Part shown: one piece after another, positions 4,488 through 5,771 of the stretch
Numbering within the stretch: position 1 is the stretch's first letter
How the letters are laid out: the number at the start of each line of letters is the position of its first letter
DNA from: an uncultured Acidimicrobiia bacterium
GTDB taxonomy: Bacteria; Actinomycetota; Acidimicrobiia; Spongiisociales; JAENVV01
Direction: 5' to 3'
DNA length: 5,771 bases
Assembly: GCA_905480085.1 (NCBI GenBank)
Contig: CAJQPD010000178.1
Location: 1-5,771 of the forward strand
The notes under the pieces: generated by a model
Seen by the model: only the letters and a program-made list of their open reading frames with translations
Told to the model about the DNA's origin: nothing
The model's database searches: none
Made by a program: the position numbers and the translations under genes

Positions 4488-5771
4488 TTAGTATTGGTCG
4501 AGCGGGACAGACATCAGGTCGTCAACGCTTCCTTCGACAGAGGCCCGGAGACCCATGGCAGCCGGCAAGGTTTGCGACACGAAAAACGTTGCGGTGGCCA
4601 GTTTCGCGTCGTAGAAGCTCGTATCTGGCGCCCCGGCGTCGAGTTGGGTTTTGGCTACCAACGCGCCGCGCGCCATCAGCCAGGCGCCCACCAGGGTCGC
4701 CAGCATCCTGAGATACGGTGTCGCCCCTGCGAGGCGGTCGGCCCCGGCCTCCGCCAGCAAAATCTCGCTCACCCGCTCGACCGTATCGACAGCCGCACCT
4801 AAATGCTCGGCCATCGCGAATAGCCCGGCATCCTTGAGAGCCTCAACGGTGTCGCGAATATCCGACAACGTCCGCTCGATGACCGCTCCCCCGCTCATCG
4901 GGAGCTTTCGCATCACAAGGTCGACGGCTTGGACACCGTTGGTTCCCTCGTAGATCGGAGCAATTCTGGCATCGCGCCAGTGTTGGGCTACCCCGGTCTC
5001 CTCGACATAACCCATGCCGCCGAAGACCTGAAGGGCGAGGGAGGTCAATTCGACACCCAGATCGGTACACCATGCTTTTGAGAGCGGAGTCAAGAGCGCC
5101 ACGAGTTCGCCTGCCTGACTTCGTTTGGTCGCATCAGGGTGGGCGTGGGACTCGTCGATAGCCTTGGCATTGAGATAGATCAGTGATCGCATGGCTTCGA
5201 TGCCTGATTTCATCGTGATCAGCATGCGCCGTACATCGGGGTGGTTGCCGATGACGGTCGGCTCACCCGATTCGATGGCGGTGCCCTGGATGCGCTCCCT
5301 GGCGTACTCGACGGCCTGTTGATAGGACCGCTCCGAGATCCCGAGACCCTCAAGGCCGACCGTCAGTCGGGCGTTGTTCATCATGGTGAACATGTAGCGC
5401 ATTCCTTGGTGAGGCTCACCGACCAGGTAACCTACCGCTCCCCCGGCCTCACCGAATGACATGACCGCGGTCGGGCTGGCCTTGATCCCGAGTTTGTGTT
5501 CGAGAGACACACACCGAACGTCGTTTTTGGCGCCAAGCGTGCCGTCAGGGTTGACGAGGTATTTCGGAACGATGAACAGGCTGATGCCTTTGGTTCCCGG
5601 TGGCGCATCCGGCATTCGGGCCAATACCAAATGGATGATGTTCTCGGCCATGTCATGGTCGCCCCAGGTGATGAATATCTTGGTGCCGGTGATCGCATAC
5701 GTTCCGTCATCGCGAGGGACAGCCCGCGTCGTGAGGGCGCCGACATCGGTCCCCGCTTGCGGTTCCGTGAG
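4488..5771 (-). CDS. Acyl-CoA dehydrogenase, long FadE5-like type (C-terminal 427 residues; 5' end outside window)
   Basis: A flavoenzyme for the alpha,beta-dehydrogenation of acyl-CoA in beta-oxidation. The frame is open to the window edge, 40 codons above the ATG at 5651, and those codons encode core FAD-binding sequence (LTEPQAGTDVGA at visible residues 1-12, KIFITWGDHD at 31-40), so 5651 is not the start. The middle beta domain is followed by the helical C-terminal domain with MFTMMNNARL (127-136) and QVFGGMGYVEETG (248-260). IYEGTNGVQ (273-281) carries the expected catalytic base E275 (codon 4949-4947). A further C-terminal helical domain of about 130 residues identifies the roughly 600-residue subclass (Pfam Acyl-CoA_dh_C) that includes mycobacterial FadE5. 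About 160-180 N-terminal residues should lie to the right. The chain-length preference cannot be read from the sequence. The Holin-X-like gene follows after 11 bases. Confidence 0.94.
   Translation of the reverse strand, partial: LTEPQAGTDVGALTTRAVPRDDGTYAITGTKIFITWGDHDMAENIIHLVLARMPDAPPGTKGISLFIVPKYLVNPDGTLGAKNDVRCVSLEHKLGIKASPTAVMSFGEAGGAVGYLVGEPHQGMRYMFTMMNNARLTVGLEGLGISERSYQQAVEYARERIQGTAIESGEPTVIGNHPDVRRMLITMKSGIEAMRSLIYLNAKAIDESHAHPDATKRSQAGELVALLTPLSKAWCTDLGVELTSLALQVFGGMGYVEETGVAQHWRDARIAPIYEGTNGVQAVDLVMRKLPMSGGAVIERTLSDIRDTVEALKDAGLFAMAEHLGAAVDTVERVSEILLAEAGADRLAGATPYLRMLATLVGAWLMARGALVAKTQLDAGAPDTSFYDAKLATATFFVSQTLPAAMGLRASVEGSVDDLMSVPLDQY

Noticed and set aside
4488..5651. Complete acyl-CoA dehydrogenase starting at the ATG at 5651
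   Set aside because: Forty in-frame codons upstream encode conserved FAD-binding sequence up to the window edge, so the true start is outside.

Overview
The window looks like chromosomal DNA from an actinobacterium of moderate GC content. The main evidence is a Pup-proteasome locus: an ARC/Mpa-type proteasomal ATPase next to Dop, the Pup deamidase/depupylase. A ferredoxin and a TrmI-type tRNA methyltransferase lie directly upstream, an order known from actinobacterial genomes such as mycobacteria (with variations). Several proteins resemble what I recall from Acidimicrobiia-like lineages, but a lineage below Actinomycetota cannot be fixed from the sequence alone.

Layout, left to right. All genes are on the minus strand except one. 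Positions 1-609 hold the first 203 codons of dop, which runs off the left edge. Positions 612-2333 hold arc, complete, two bases upstream of dop, with a strong Shine-Dalgarno. Positions 2334-2503 are non-coding and contain a 12-bp perfect hairpin (2456-2485) that should terminate the upstream transcript; arc-dop therefore probably has its own promoter. Positions 2504-2749 encode a small single-cluster ferredoxin and 2814-3632 encode TrmI with a GTG start. Immediately upstream, with its stop codon touching that GTG, is an unlisted 32-residue membrane ORF (3633-3731). The only plus-strand gene, 3765-4055, is a 96-residue membrane-anchored small protein. It diverges from the TrmI group across 33 bp and converges on the next minus-strand operon, overlapping it by 78 bp. 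That operon consists of a partial long-type acyl-CoA dehydrogenase (4488-5771, 5' end off the window), a Holin-X-like two-helix membrane protein (4174-4476) and a one-helix membrane protein (3978-4184).

How the parts work together. Dop prepares Pup by deamidation and removes Pup from tagged proteins. ARC unfolds pupylated substrates and feeds them to the 20S proteasome; its C-terminal GQYL is the docking tail. pup, prcB, prcA and pafA are not in the window and may lie to the left. TrmI (m1A58 of tRNA) and the ferredoxin are conserved neighbours with no proven role in pupylation. The right-hand operon belongs to fatty-acyl-CoA oxidation plus small envelope proteins.

I see no mobile element, CRISPR array, tRNA, rRNA or clearly new system. 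The least explained items are the 32-residue ORF abutting trmI and the in-register antisense overlap at 3978-4055.
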